Below, piece by piece: positions 1 through 13,200 of a stretch of 64,000 nt of DNA. The position numbers and the translations under genes were made by a program. Location: the NCBI RefSeq assembly GCF_028583425.1, contig NC_072805.1, positions 16,688,001 through 16,752,000 of the forward strand, read 5' to 3'. Numbering within the stretch: the stretch's first letter is position 1; the number at the start of each line of letters is the position of its first letter. The notes below the pieces were generated by a model that did not search any database, was not told the DNA's origin, and saw only the letters and a program-made list of their open reading frames with translations. Source of the DNA: Eublepharis macularius. Taxonomy: Eukaryota; Chordata; Lepidosauria; Squamata; Eublepharidae.

Positions 1-1144
1 CTGCTCCTGGCCTGGGCTTCCTGCCGTGGTGCACTATCTGGAGGGACAGGCTGCCTCGCCTGGACTTCCCTCTGTGGCAGCGCTCTCTGGTGGCGCACCA
101 GGGTAGGAAGTGAGTCATCTGGAACACGCTTACTCTTTTATATTACAATATTAAATTAATCTATCAATATGAAATTTACGATTTTGAAAAAAAAAATTGC
201 AAAAGCCCTGGTGGCCTGGTGAGTAGGGTGGTGACCACTTCTGCTGCCCGAAAAAGCAGCACAATTTGTAAAGCACACAGCCACTGCTGCTCTGAGCTCT
301 GTCCCAACAGAGGTCAGTTTGCCTCACCAGTGCTGGCCTCCACCGCCTGGCTCTGGATCAGTCAGGGCAGGGCTCTCCAGTTTGGATGGGGGAAAATTAG
401 GTATGGGTGGTGGAGCTGCTCCCTTTTTAGGCATTCCCATGCAATCTTTTTTCAAAATTCAGCCCTTACTGTATATCAATGTATCAATCTATCAATATAA
501 GCATGCACAAAAATAAAAATGTGTGTGTGCTGTGACATCACTGATGATGCGACCAATGATGACAGTGCCCTCACTGAATGATGACAATGCCTTCAGTGCC
601 CTCACTGAAAACCCTGATTATTTAAGGCACATGAAGAATGGACTTCACAACTGTAAAAATGCAAAGGGAGGGCAGGCATGTGGAAGAACTGCACCCAAAT
701 TAGTTCTAATGCTTAGGGATCGACTGCTAAGAAAATCAAGAATGAATCGAGTGTGTTTTTTTTTAAAAAAAACCTCAATTGGCAACCTTTTGCCTGTCCT
801 TCAAGGACAGATATCCGTTGATTAATTTAATCACTAAAGGCTGTAAGGAAATCTGTTAGGAAGACCAATGGCCTGATCTAAGAAAAGGCAGTTTCAAATA
901 TTCATCAGAATGCACAGTAGGACAGGGATATTCGATTATCTCCCATGTTTTAAAAAACTCCACCCTGCAAATTGAAAAGAAGCATGTCAGACTAGAGCGC
1001 TGTTCCATAGTATGCTAGTTTTCAACACACCCAGGGTTTCTGATATGGGAAATTATGTTTTTCTAAATGAGTGGATTGGCCATCAAATTCATGTGCACAA
1101 GGCAAGCTACCAAAAGATTCTGTTAACTTACTGACGAATTGTAC

Positions 1145-1248
1145 CTTCAATAACGTTTGCAAGTATGTTGCATACCAGTGGCTTCCTACATACACTTTGA
1201 CAATGTGATGGAGTGAAAAGACCGCAATTTCTGCTGTCCAGTCTGCAC
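1145..1248 (-). CDS. KCTD19: KCTD19 coding exon 8 (last in window)
   Basis: 104 bp, phase 1 to 0, acceptor TCTTTTAG, donor GTACAA. Encodes [20 protein letters not shown] and [13 protein letters not shown], the start of the fourth BTB-like unit. The next exon should begin with a YPELL-like motif left of the window. Confidence 0.93.
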
Positions 1249-4200
1249 CTAAAAGACACATTCCATATTGTACAGAACAGAATATGACACATATTGAAGA
1301 TCTGGAAACACAGAGGTATGAGTTCATGGACTGCAGGGGGGGGCATGGTCAACAACTTGATCCAGGGAACTCCTTGCTGCTGGGATGTCTTGCATAATGT
1401 TTTAGCTCATGAAAGGAATAACACAGAAGCTACAGAACTGCCTCTCCCCCACCTGTCCCATGGCCTTTTCCTTATCACTCTTACAGCTGAGGTTCTGATA
1501 GTCACCAATGGTCAATAAAACCATAAGGATTCCATGTAATACAGGGCCTAAGTGCATGTATGTCTTTGTGTTACATGCTGCCCCCACATACTGAAGAATT
1601 TAATCTTTTTGGACCACTACTATAAATGCTCAATAAAGCAACATTTGCAACACCAGGCTAAAATCCAGCCCATGCTGAAGTTTAATGTATGGTGGCAACA
1701 AATTCAACAAAAATGTTGCAAGTTTATACAATATGAATCCACAATAATCTGTGTAAATGGATTCTTGGCAGGCTCATGCGCATGTGTTTTTGTGCAAAGC
1801 TAACAAAACAGAATGCTGCATGTTCTTAACGGCAGCTTTTAAGGACTGGAGATACTTTGCTTTTTTGGTGCTCTTTAGTAAGATCCAAAGTGGATGTTTC
1901 AGGTCTCCTTCACAGCTAGATGTGCAAGGTCACCGGGAGTTTGTGCATCTGACTATAGGGGATAGCAAGCTCCACCATATATTATGGTGAAATACAGAAG
2001 TTTAAGGAATGTCTTTTCTCTTCTCTTTAAATGGCCAAAGCAACTTTTTAAAAAACCAAGTTGTTGCGAGAGCGAGAGCGAGAGCTTGCGTGGTGGCATA
2101 TTCTTGCAAATATTTTAAAGTGTAAAATCAACCACTTTAAGTTAAAAGTTTGTACTATGCATCCCAGGGGAGTTTAGTAGCTGCTGTTTAATCAATTGCA
2201 AGAATACTTAAGAAGAAGCATATATCTCCCTGTAGTCCCACAAGCACTTTCCATTTTCTTGTGGAATTCTGCAGCAAGTGACTATAAGGCTACAACTATA
2301 GTATTCTGACCATAACATCTTATTTTTTTAAAAAAAAATTGTGACCATAATCTTTTATTCTCTAGAATTCCTTGCACAGTCACCTGAAACTTTTATACTA
2401 ATGAGACACCAAAAGGGAAAAATAGTAATGATTTTGTAATAGGCACTGATTCCAACTGACAGGTATTTATTCAGCCCTTTTGCTGTAGGTGGCAGTCATC
2501 TTTCATTATTGTTCATGACTCATCATTGCACCAACCTTGTTCCATTAAAGAATCAGAGCAACCGGCTTACCTCTTCCTGTGGCGTCTGTCGGTGTCTTTT
2601 GTTTTAGATATGTTTTCAAAGCATCCTTCATGGGCTGAAAAGTGAGGTCCATTTGATCCAAATAGGCACAGAGTTCAGGAAGCTCAGATATACTTCGTGT
2701 CAGGGGGAGCCTAGAGGTGCCTAACCAATTCCTTTGCATACAAAGAGAAAAGAACTTACAGGAAACGAATGTATAATTTTAGAAATGTATTGTGCATTCC
2801 TTCTGAAAGACCTGTTCCTGCTGTCTGAGCTGTATAGGGCCTGTTTCTAAGAAGAGCTCTACTGGATCGGACCAGTAGTCCAGAATCTTGTTTCACTCTG
2901 TGGCCAGCCAGTTACTCTGGAGGGCCAACAGGCCAAGGCCTTCTCCGGATGTTGCCTCCTGGCACCAGTATTCAAAGGTTTACTGCCTCTGAATGCGGCG
3001 GTTCCTTTTAGTCATTGTGGTTAGTATCAGGGGTCATTTCGTAGAAAAAGAGCTGGAGGAACTCATTAGCATAACTCATTAGCATGCGCCACGCCCCTTG
3101 ACATCACCGGAAGTGTGTCATTGGCATAGCTGATTTGCATATGCCACACCCCCTGACATCACCTATCCTGGGTGTTTTGGACCCAATCTTGGCCATTCAG
3201 GGCCAAAATTGGGCCCAAAATGGCAAAAAGGGGTTGAAAATGGCCAAATGGTCAGGATCTGGCCTCTGCTGAGTGGGAGAGTGATCCACCACCCATCAGA
3301 GGCCCGATCCGGGCCGTTTTGGCCCCAATCCAGGCTTAAACAGACCCAAAATGGCTGAGAGTGAGGTGGGCGGGGCCATCTGACATGTGACCTCTTTGGG
3401 GAACTGCTGGAACTGCGTTCCTGCGTGTTCCCCCTCGAAATGAGCCCTGGTTAGTATCCACTGATGAACCTCCTCCAAGAATCTCTAATTCCTTCTTAAA
3501 GCTTTCTAATGTGGCCATCAGGAGAGGGGAGAGAGGAGGGATGGAAAGGAGGGGAGAGGGAGTGGCTGGATAGATAAGAGTGGCCAATCATAAAAAGGGG
3601 GGCTGGCAGGGGTGGGAGAGGGGGTAGGAGAAGAAGATAAAACACTAAAAGCCAGACTAGAGATTATGCACAGGGGAAAGCAAGGACTGGAAAATGCTCT
3701 TTTTAAAAAGGGGGGGGAATGGTCCCGGAAAACCCAGGGAGAAACAGCATGAAAGTCAGATTGGGGACTAATGGCACAAAAAAGGGCACAGAGGGCTGCA
3801 AATAAATTGATGCAGTTGGGGAAATGAAATGATGAAATTAACTGTTGAAGAATGGGCTTCAGTCACTTTTCTGTTCTTTTTCTTATCTTCAGTGTTCTAA
3901 TGCCAGGATGTGTTAAAGGATTTGGGGGGCTAAAAACTAGTTGGGGAAGTTTCCAAGTCAAAGCTCTGCATAGGCATAGAGCTCATCAGTATACTCCACA
4001 GAGACCACAAAGAACTAGAAGATAAGCCGCTCCACCTGCAAAGCAACTGCCAACAGCCCACAATGGGGCAACGACCAGCAACCTTACCAAAGTTCCCAAG
4101 TCTTGCCTTGCCAACCCATGACTTGGCAAGAGCCAGATCTGACCGTGATAGGAGCTTGGACAATGTAGTAAAACAGATCTGTTTCTAAACTCTTCATTTT

Positions 4201-7200
4201 CTGAAAAGGGGACTGCCAAGGGAGGCTGCGTCTGCTTCGATTCCAACACTGTGTTTACTTCATGCTTGACTAGGTTCTTCAGTGAAATATAACAAGGATT
4301 ACATGATGTGGTTCTGCTCATTACAAGCTCCCTGGAAAGGCCCTTTTCTTGGTAGTAAGATGTCTTTGTCCTTATGAAATGTTATGTCTTATCAAGAGAA
4401 GAAGAGCTTTTCCATCTCAGAGGGATGAGGATGGACTAATGCTACATATCAAGCTGCAACTGGCTTTCAAGGCAACTAAAGAGCAGAGGTGGTTTGCTAT
4501 GGCTTTCCTCTGCAGAGCAACCTCAGTCTTCCTTCATGGTCTCCCATCCTAGTACTGCCCGGGGCCAACCCTGCTTAGCTCCCAAGCTCTGAGGAGTTCA
4601 GGCTATACCGTGCCACTTTCCCTTCCACCCAGAGAGTACTCTTCCTTAAAATCAATGCAACCTCATTTGCAAATAAAGACATACATGACATGTTGAAAAA
4701 GAACTCCATTTCCTGATATGTAGAGCTTGTTCCCATCCAGGGTTCCCTCCAGGTGAAGCTGCCCCAAAGCCGAATCAGGATATTTTACTAAGAGACCGAG
4801 CACCATTGGGTACAAGGGGAGGCTGGCTGCTTCCTGCTGCTTTCGTATGGTGCTTTTCACAAAGCCCTGTAGACCAGACGTTCCTGCTGCGGAGGTCTCT
4901 GGAACACAAAACCACAGATGCATCATCAACAACAAACAATTAAGAATTCCGGTCACACGCTACACTGTCTCCATTAGCTTCTAATCCAGCAAAAGATCCC
5001 AATGCCCCAAATTACTCAGTTTTTAAAAGCCATTCCCTGGAAATTCAAGGCCCCTAACTTAAGACCAAATGCCTCTAAGACCAAAGTTTAAAACTCAGCT
5101 TTAAAGATGATACCATATAATTTGCAAAATTATAAAATTTTCAAAGAGCCTGATGATACTATTTTAAATGTAATTCTTCAATGACACTTCTTGCAGATAT
5201 TTCATAAATGGTTTTGCACATTCATTTTGCAATGTATCTTATTTTCTGTTAGGCCTAAGGGCCAAAGTATACATTTTTGATGAGTTGGGTCTGGATTCTC
5301 CCGAATGGATTCCAAAATGATGGTGTGTGTGTGTTTGTGGGGGGGGGGGTCTGCAATCCTCTGTGCTGTTTTTCTCCCTCCATGCTGTCACCCAATCAGG
5401 CTCCTGGGGACTTTAAAAATGCCTTTCCCTGCCACTGCAGTGTGACTTAGGAGAAAGTGAGTTCCTAGAAAATGGAGCTGGAGAAAAGAGATGAAAAGCC
5501 CTGGCTGCACTTCCTATTGGAGAAACAGCATGGGAGGGAAACTGGAAGATCTTTCCTCTCACAGTGCTCTCTCTTGAGGCCAAATGAACAAGCACTTTTA
5601 AAGGTGAGTCCTCTCGGTATATGAGTCTCTCTACATATTACTAAGTACCTAAGGATGCTCAAGTGAACATCATTTCATGTGTCCCCCCTCCAATTTTCCA
5701 TGCACTCGCTCGTACAGTCACACTTCCATTTGCTCCCCGTGAATACATTCACGTGTTTCATATCAGTTCCTCCTCAAGTGCTAAAAGAATCCAAGTTTCC
5801 TTCACATCCATTCATTCCAGTGCAGATCTTGACACTTTCTCACACCTTAGAGAAATGCAAATTGGCAATTCAAAGGAGCCTACAGTACTTGTTCTCGCAG
5901 CAAAAACAGAGCTGAATTGGCACTTTGTCCTCTAGAATCACTTGCAGATGCAGCCACACAAAGGGAGCTCCGGTGAAAGCAGCATTCATGTGCATTGAGC
6001 AAGAACAGCCTGCGCATGAATTGAGGGCTAGACATTCGATCCTGCACTTGAGCATCTCTAGATACTTAGTAACGTTTAGAGATACTCTTAGTCTGACTGT
6101 GAATCGGATCGAATATCTTTACGAATCGGACTGTGAATCAAGTCATGGATGCCTGACATATGCATCCATGACCCAGCATATGTCAGGGCTTTTTTTCAGC
6201 TGGAACGCGGTTCAGCTTGAACCTCTTGAAAATGGTCACATGGCTGGTGGCCCCGCCGCGATCTCCAGACAGAAGGGAGGCACGGAGGGCAATCTAAACT
6301 CCCCTCTGTCTGGAGATCAGGAGGCGGGGCCACCAGCCATGTGACCATTTTCTCTGAGGGCAACCCACTGAGTTCCACCACCTCTTTTCCCAGAAAAAAA
6401 GCCCGGGTCAGGCATATCATGTAGCTTGGCCCAAATAGACCCCTTTTTACTTGGAAAGGTGGTTTAGACTGAAAATGCAAAAAACACCGCACCAGGCTGA
6501 CTCCTATAGATCTTCACTGCTTCTGTAAGCTCAGGGATTCCCAGTGCGTCAGCTTCAGCTTCCAGAACATCCATGCTGGAGAAGTTGTCAGGCAAAAAAA
6601 TCTTTCCTGAGCGTAGAAAATTAGCTATTTTTTTTTAAAGAGAGAGAGAGAGAGAGAAACCATAATGAAGCAAGATATTGTGGCTCCTGACATTTTATTT
6701 CATGATACCATGTTGGTCTCAGATAGCTTTGTTGAAAATAACAACACATCGATTCCTAGACACTCACTTGCAACAGAAGAGCTACGTGGCACAGTTGAAA
6801 ATCTTCTGGAAAGGCATGAGCTGCAATCCATAAAGCACTGAAAATGCTGCCATAGAAATTATGAATAACCCTAATCCAAGGCAGGTATGTCCTTTTCTGG
6901 CGCCACATAGTACAATCAGCAAACAGTAACAGAAGAAAGGGCAGATGAACTGTGTTTGTTTCTAATGATCTTTCCCAAACCTGAGAGTTTAAGTCTGGGA
7001 CAGGGTTGGGGGAGAGGGATCCTGCATTCTTATACAACTGCGTCTCAAGAAGTTAAGTGGAAACTCATTGAAGTTCCTTTCCATGGAAAGTTAATGTGTT
7101 CATTAAATAGGACTGCTTGTTATGTTGTCACTGTATTTCAATGCATATACTAATCACGTAGAACTTCTCTTTAAACGAGTCCCCATATTATCCACTTCTC

Positions 7201-10200
7201 ATCTGGCATGACATAAAGGTTCTCTCAAATCAAAAGGAGTAGGGTATCTTGGATTTTTTGTGGCAGTGGTATAATGGCTTTCTTGCCCGTTACCCCATTC
7301 TGTGGGATGTTTGTTTTGTCCTCGATTTGTTCTTCCTAAAGATCAAACTCACACACACAACACACTCTGTACCAGGGAAGGGTCTTTCTGCCTTTTATGC
7401 CTCTAACGTTATATTTTTAAAGTCTGAAGTATACATTTGCAAACATGGCTACTTCAGGTAAATCAGACATATTGAGATCTAAAGGATCATATTGCCCAAG
7501 CTTAATTTCTGCTTTGGCATTCTTGGTCCTTACTCTGCCAACTGCATGCCATAGCTTTGCAGTAGCTCCCATTGGCTATGCTTCATGCTTCCCGGGACCC
7601 AGCTGACAGCCCTCTGCTCACTCCAGCCTGCTCTTCATACTTAGACCTAACATTCCACTGCAGGACTCGATAGCATCTCCTCTTTGAACTGCCTCAGGGG
7701 GTTTACCCTCTAGCCTGAATGCAACATGCATTATGCTGCTCTTGAATTGACTTTTGAATTAAAAGCTGAAAGCTACATAAATTCAATCCATGTCCCAGTG
7801 TAGCACCTACAGACCTCACATTACCAGATGCTGGGAACCAACAGCCGGAGACAGACCTATCTGCATTATGTCTTGGTGCAACCTTCCCTGGAGCATCTGG
7901 TTATCTGTTGTCAAAAGGGGTTTGTGGCACTAGATGGACCCTTGGTCTGGCCTAGCAAGGCTGTTCTCGCATGCTAAACCAGACCTGCTCCAACATATCC
8001 CACGGACACCCGAGTGCCTGAGACTTTAACAGTTCAAAGCTTGCCTCTGCAGGCTAATGATGGATAGTTACCAGATGCTGGGAACCAACAGCCAGAGTTA
8101 CTATGATTTTAAAGAAGTGAGAAAAAAATGGATATAACAGGTCTTCTTTCACTGCATTCTGCACTCTTCAACATCCCATGGGCTTTCCCAAGGAAATGTT
8201 TACCTATAAAGCGGAACTCACTGCCTTCACATTCTATCAGGACGGAATTGTCAGATAGCCACAATAAATTGTCATCATTCACCAGGGAAGGGTATTTTTC
8301 AACCAAGCCAAGTGGCAGAAAGCAGTAATGCACTTCCTCTTCAGTATCTAGTAATGGAGTGTCCATTAATCCAAGAGGAGCTTTCTCATGTAAGCCTAAC
8401 AGGAAGAAAAAGGAAGAGTTAGTGGGATACCTGCTCTAGCCAATGGATGACTAAAAACCTGAGTTACACATTTGGGGGTCATCTATGGCAACAGTTTACT
8501 GTGGGGTAGGGTTAAACTGAAGAAGATCTGGGGGTATATGCCCCCATTTCATCTTACCATTCATTTCCGTACATATTTAGTTATACAGTGCCTTTCCACA
8601 AAACACATAAGATTACGTACCATTCTTCTAAAATCAAGCTAGCAACAGCATAGGAAAACAATTACAAAGCAATTAAGAAAGCAATTATAAGAAGGAAATA
8701 CAGGCAATCAGCAATAGACATCTCAGCGGTTCAGCGAATGCATGCTGATTCTGCACCAAAGCAAAACTACACGTAGGAAGTTTCGGGTAGGTAGCTGTTG
8801 CCCCCAAGGAGAGTGTGTCAGCCCCAACAACTTCCTCGTATTATGCAAAGTATCCATCCTGGTTCCTGCTGTTTTTGACCTTACGCCTGCTCTGCCTTGT
8901 GGCCTTTGGACCGAGTGGCTGCCATAGCAACTAGATTTGTAGCCCGTCTCTGACCTCTTCACTATCAACTCTTGGTTTGATGCTGGACCCTTCCATCCTG
9001 CCCCACTCTGTCCTCCACAACTGCCTGATGCATAGGTAGTGCAAAGCTGAGCACGACAGTGGCTCCAGCATTCTCAACCCCAGGACAATTGCTATCAACT
9101 GGACCGTGCTAGCTGTTTTATGGGTTGCTGTGGGCAAAACCAGCCTGTCCTTGGGCCCTGTTACTTCTGCCTTGCTCCTCCAGTACCTAAGGAGAGGGAC
9201 AAAGCCAAATGAACTTGATTTATTAGCACTGTAGAGTTTGGTTGTTGTGGATTTTCTGGGCTGCATTGCCGTGGTCTTAGCATTGTAGTTCCTGATGTTT
9301 TGCCAGCAGCTGTGACTGGCATCTTCAGAGGTGTAGCACCAAGAGACAGAGATCTCTCAGTGTCACAGTGTGGAAAAGATGTTGGCCGGTAATTTATATC
9401 TACTAAGGAAGGTGGGGTTGGGCTGAATCATCCTGTAAGAGTTTCCCCCTGTGTGGAATGCTAATGGAGGGAGGCTTCACTGTATCCTGAGGAGGTTCTT
9501 TTGCATATGGATTGGGGCTTGATATGCAAAAGAACCTCCTCAGGATACAGTGAAGCCTCCCTCCATTAGCATTCCACTCTTACAGCTGCTGGCGAAACTT
9601 CAGGAACTACAATGCCAAGACCACAGCTATACAGCCCGGAAAATCCACAACAACCATCGTTCTCTGGCCGTGAAAGCCTTCAACAATACACTGTAGAGTT
9701 TGTTGTGCAATAATGATTAGGGACTGGTAAAGTGTCAGGACTGCTAATTTCTTTCCAGGGGACTTTTTAAAAGGCTATGTAAGAGAGCGGCAGAACTATA
9801 CCAATCTCAAACATATAGCAATTACGCTGATATATTGCAGGTGAATGAAAACATTTAAATAGGTCTCAAGTAAAGAGCAGGGCAAGTGCAAAGGAATTAC
9901 ACTGCTATTGCTGCAAGGGAAAATTTACCAGCAGGTAGTTTGCAATGCATTAAGACTATTAAATAGGCAAAATGTTTTACAGCTTTACCCTGTGAGATTT
10001 GTGCTCATAGCCATAGCTGACATATGTATAGGTGGGAACTGAGACTTAAGAAAGGTAAATTGCCCTGATCTGCTCAAAAATCTGCTAATTGCCTGAGGCT
10101 GGATTGGAACTCAACCACAGTCACTGGATCAGATGGGTTGAATGGAGTCAGCGGCAGTTTTCCAAAGTTACTGGATGTTTTCGCTAATGATAGAAACGTG

Positions 10201-13200
10201 GCTTGCCATTGTGATCCAAAGCATAGATAGTAGCTTACAATACTTTTACCAGTAAATGCTGGACTTTTAAGAGGAAATTCGGATGGCTTGCTGATACATT
10301 TCCGTGTTCTCCAATAATTCATAGATGCTCTTTCAGCGATTGGTATATCAGCGGGTCGGATGCGCAAGTTATGTTTCCCTTCCTTCAGATTGTCTAAAGT
10401 CTGCTAGGACATACAAACTTTTCTTTAGCAATGCCTGATGCTCTTAATAGAAAGTTGAAAAATTAGGGTTAGGAAAAAACCAGGAAATGGAGGGAACTGT
10501 TCTGGGGGAGATGAGAAGGGACCACACGACCCCATAGGAATGCCATGGCTATGTCAGAACTGCACTTCGGTGTCCCGTTTCACCTGTGTCTTCACCTAAT
10601 TTACTCCATGCCTGGATGGCTTTCTCAGCCATATCTAGTCTTTGTTCCTGAGAGGATGAGCCAAAGTAGGACCTACGTGCAGGAATAAAGTTGTCTCTTT
10701 AATGGGTATGAAGAAAACATGAGACATCTTACACAAGGATGCTCAAGTGTAGGGAGATGTAATGTTTGTGGAGAAATGTAGTTTAAAAAGACAGGGCCAA
10801 AGGTTCTGTCAATTTCACCTCCTGCAGAGATCACTCCTCAGAGGGTTTGTTAATTTCTCTTCACCTCCCTGAAGGCTCTATCAATTCTCCCCTGCGTTCC
10901 TGCGTGTTCCCCCTTGAAATGATCCCTGGGCTTGGGAAAGATCAGAGAAAAGCTGAGGAACCCCCCAGGAGGTGCAAGAATATACCACAATGCTTTGGGG
11001 TAATGGAGAAAGAACCTACTTCCCCAAAACATAATTATCTGTGTGGAAATGGCCAGAGGCTTGCTCAACACGTGAAGCTTTGTCACGGCATGGACTTCAC
11101 TGAGATAAGCTTTGTAAATTTGACTCTGTCAAGCTGGGACTGAATAGGGACTATGAATGGTTATCTCATTATCACAGGTAACTGATTTCTTTTACAGAGG
11201 CGGGGTCGGGGAGAGTCCAGTGGCACCTGGCGTGGGCTTTCGGGGACCACGGTTCTCTTTGTCAGATGCATCTGGCGGGGAGAGCTGTGGTTCTCGAAGG
11301 CTTGTGCTGCAGTGGAATTGTATGGTCTTGGTGGTGCTGCTGGACTCTTTTTGATTTTGCTACTACAGACTAACACGGCAAACTCCTTTGAATCTTTACA
11401 CAAGCAAACTGATCCCCACACCAAAAGGAGCTGCCTGCATCTCCATATCAAAGGAGTTGTTTACATCCCTCCTCTCCTCCTCCCCTCCCCTCTCCTCCTC
11501 TATATTTGACCAGTTTCTTTCTGCCCTCCATGCATCTGACGAAGAGAACTGTGGTTCTCGAAAGCTTATGCTACAATAAAATTGGTTAGTCTTAAAGGTG
11601 CTGTTGGACTCTTTTTGATTTTGCTACTACAGACTAACACGGCTCACTCCTCTGGATCTTGCAGATCATATTTGCAGCTGAAGACAGCTAAAAGTTGACC
11701 CTTCTATCTGGGAAAGTGTGTTAGTGGTCTTGGCCTAGCTGCTCCCTGGGGCTCTTAAGCCCTCCCTTTCCAAAGCTCAGGGAAGAAGCTACTGTTGAAT
11801 AGTGTCATTTTGTGAGCGGATTTATTTTATTTTATTAAACTTATGTTCCGCACTCCCTGCAAGCAGGGATGTTAGCCTAGCCCCCACTGGATTTCCACCA
11901 AACCCTGCCACCTTTCAGCACTTTGTACATATCATTGGAGAGCAGCAACAAGATGCATCGGTACCTGCAAGAGAGGTATCAGCCGCAAGAACAGTGCCTG
12001 CTCGTATATGAGGTTCAGTTCAGCACAGCTGGAGAAAGATAGTTTGGATGTGTGCAAGTAATAATGGATATGTCTGAAGGTGTATCCATCTCGGTCAATA
12101 AATAATCTCGGGTTTTCATACTGAGTCAAGGCTGAAGCCTCTTTCCAGAGCAGGGAATCTGGAAACTGGGCAACTTTGCTTTTAGGAACTGAGAAACACC
12201 AGCCACCGACATTAAAATGAATCATCTCTTCCTCATAGGATTCATTGATGATTTCTGGCTCTTCCTGTTTGGGATAAGGAAAAAAAATCAAGTTATTGAC
12301 GTGTAGAGCAGAGATTTCCTTTAAAAAAACACACACACCAGCGAGCCCCAGGACGGTCTTTCCCCCTTTTTTCTGTTCAGGATTCCTCTGTAAAAGTTAG
12401 TCCAGTAGGGCACTAGTGCAGGCAACAGCTGAGGCATGCTACATTGTGTCCCATAGGGCAGCTAGATCTACTCTTTTTGAGGCCTGCTTTCTGCAGCGTC
12501 TGCGTTCTGCTCCTGTCCTGTAAAATCATCTATGGAGGCTTGAATTCTAAGCAGTTGCAGGGCACCCAAACCAGGCTGGCTGGGGTGAGTTAAAGAAGGT
12601 GCTCATAAGAACAGAGAGCAGGAGGGGGCTGGAAAAGTCTACAGGTGACACTTAGATAGTTGGCAGACCAGCAGCCCCATGGCTTTATTTATTTGTACCA
12701 CACTTTTGTCCCCAATGGGGACTCAAAGAGTCTTTATATTATTCTTCCTTTTAGCCTCACAACAACAGCCCTGTAAGGTAGGTTAGGCCAGGTAAGGCTA
12801 CCCAGTGATAAGAGTTGTTAACTGCAGGTTGGAAAATTCCTGGAGATTTGAAGGTGAAACCTAGGAGGAAGGGTTGGGGAGGGGAGTACCCTCTGTGGGG
12901 TATAATGCCAGAGAATCTACCCTCTGAAGCTGCTATTTTCTCCAGAGCTAAGATCTCAGAAGCTAAGCAAGGTCAGCTTTGGTTAGTAATTGGATGGTAG
13001 ATCTCCAACGAAGACCAGGGTTGCAGAGGCAGGCAACGGTAAACCACCTTTGTTAGAGTCTTTCTACACGAGACATCTGACACGTGAAGAACATGTTGGG
13101 AGATGCAACGGTAGCCAAGAAGGGTAGTTTAAAAAAGAGTTGGCAGTAGAGCAAAGGCTTTGCTATACACTGGAGCTGTGTGAAGGGGCTGTGAAATGCC

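Noticed and set aside
12946-13055. A functional 5S rRNA gene
   Set aside because: Only the internal promoter region matches and it runs into a Bov-B-like SINE tail; it is a SINE.
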